A DNA stretch of 5,302 nucleotides. Origin: CAVZLD01 sp964522605. GTDB lineage: Bacteria > Planctomycetota > Planctomycetia > Pirellulales > Pirellulaceae. Shown here piece after piece: positions 5,297 to 5,302 of the stretch. The translations under genes and the position numbers were made by a program. The notes below the pieces were generated by a model that worked only from the letters and a program-made list of their open reading frames with translations, did not search any database and had not been told where the DNA came from. Location of the stretch: assembly GCA_964522605.1 (NCBI GenBank), contig CAZFWV010000440.1:1-5302 (forward strand), given 5' to 3'. How positions within the stretch are numbered: the first letter of the stretch is position 1; each line of letters starts with the position of its first letter.

Positions 5297-5302
5297 GCCG
5301 AT

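Overview
The window is GC-rich bacterial DNA with four protein genes, all on the + strand: a 5'-truncated Nif3-family gene, then a family 2 glycosyltransferase, a large BshC-like protein, and a tandem-GNAT/SCP2-like acetyltransferase of Eis-like architecture. No RNA gene, transposase or CRISPR array is visible. The style of the genes and of the intergenic palindromes suggests a planctomycete (Pirellulales/Planctomycetales-like). That is an inference from general impression, not from a marker gene.

Layout. Bases 1-756 hold the body and C-terminus of a Nif3-like dinuclear-metal protein whose start lies before the window. The 392-base gap at 757-1148 is unusually structured. In order it holds a hairpin around the Nif3 stop codon, a terminator-like hairpin with a short T run (862-885), a good sigma70-type promoter (TTGACT, 16 bases, TAGAAT; 905-932), a large two-hairpin inverted repeat resembling a REP doublet/REPIN (953-1068), and a nested stem-loop that would cover the G-run nearest the next start codon (1094-1136). 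If the promoter is real, the repeat lies in a leader of about 210 bases.

Bases 1149-3515 are a two-gene operon. The GT2 gene and the BshC-like gene are separated by 6 bases and are probably translationally coupled. A 278-base gap follows, with several palindromes, one of which shares sequence with the upstream REP-like element. The acetyltransferase gene (3794-5230) has a clear Shine-Dalgarno site. The window closes with a strong hairpin of terminator or repeat type.

Working together. GT2, a relative of the cysteine-adding enzyme of bacillithiol synthesis, and a two-GNAT acetyltransferase sit in a row. This loosely recalls low-molecular-weight thiol pathways, in which a glycosyltransferase, a cysteine ligase and (for mycothiol) a tandem-GNAT acetyltransferase act in sequence. 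The parallel is incomplete: the glycosyltransferase is GT2 rather than the GT4 type of BshA/MshA, and no deacetylase is in view. It is offered as a hypothesis only.
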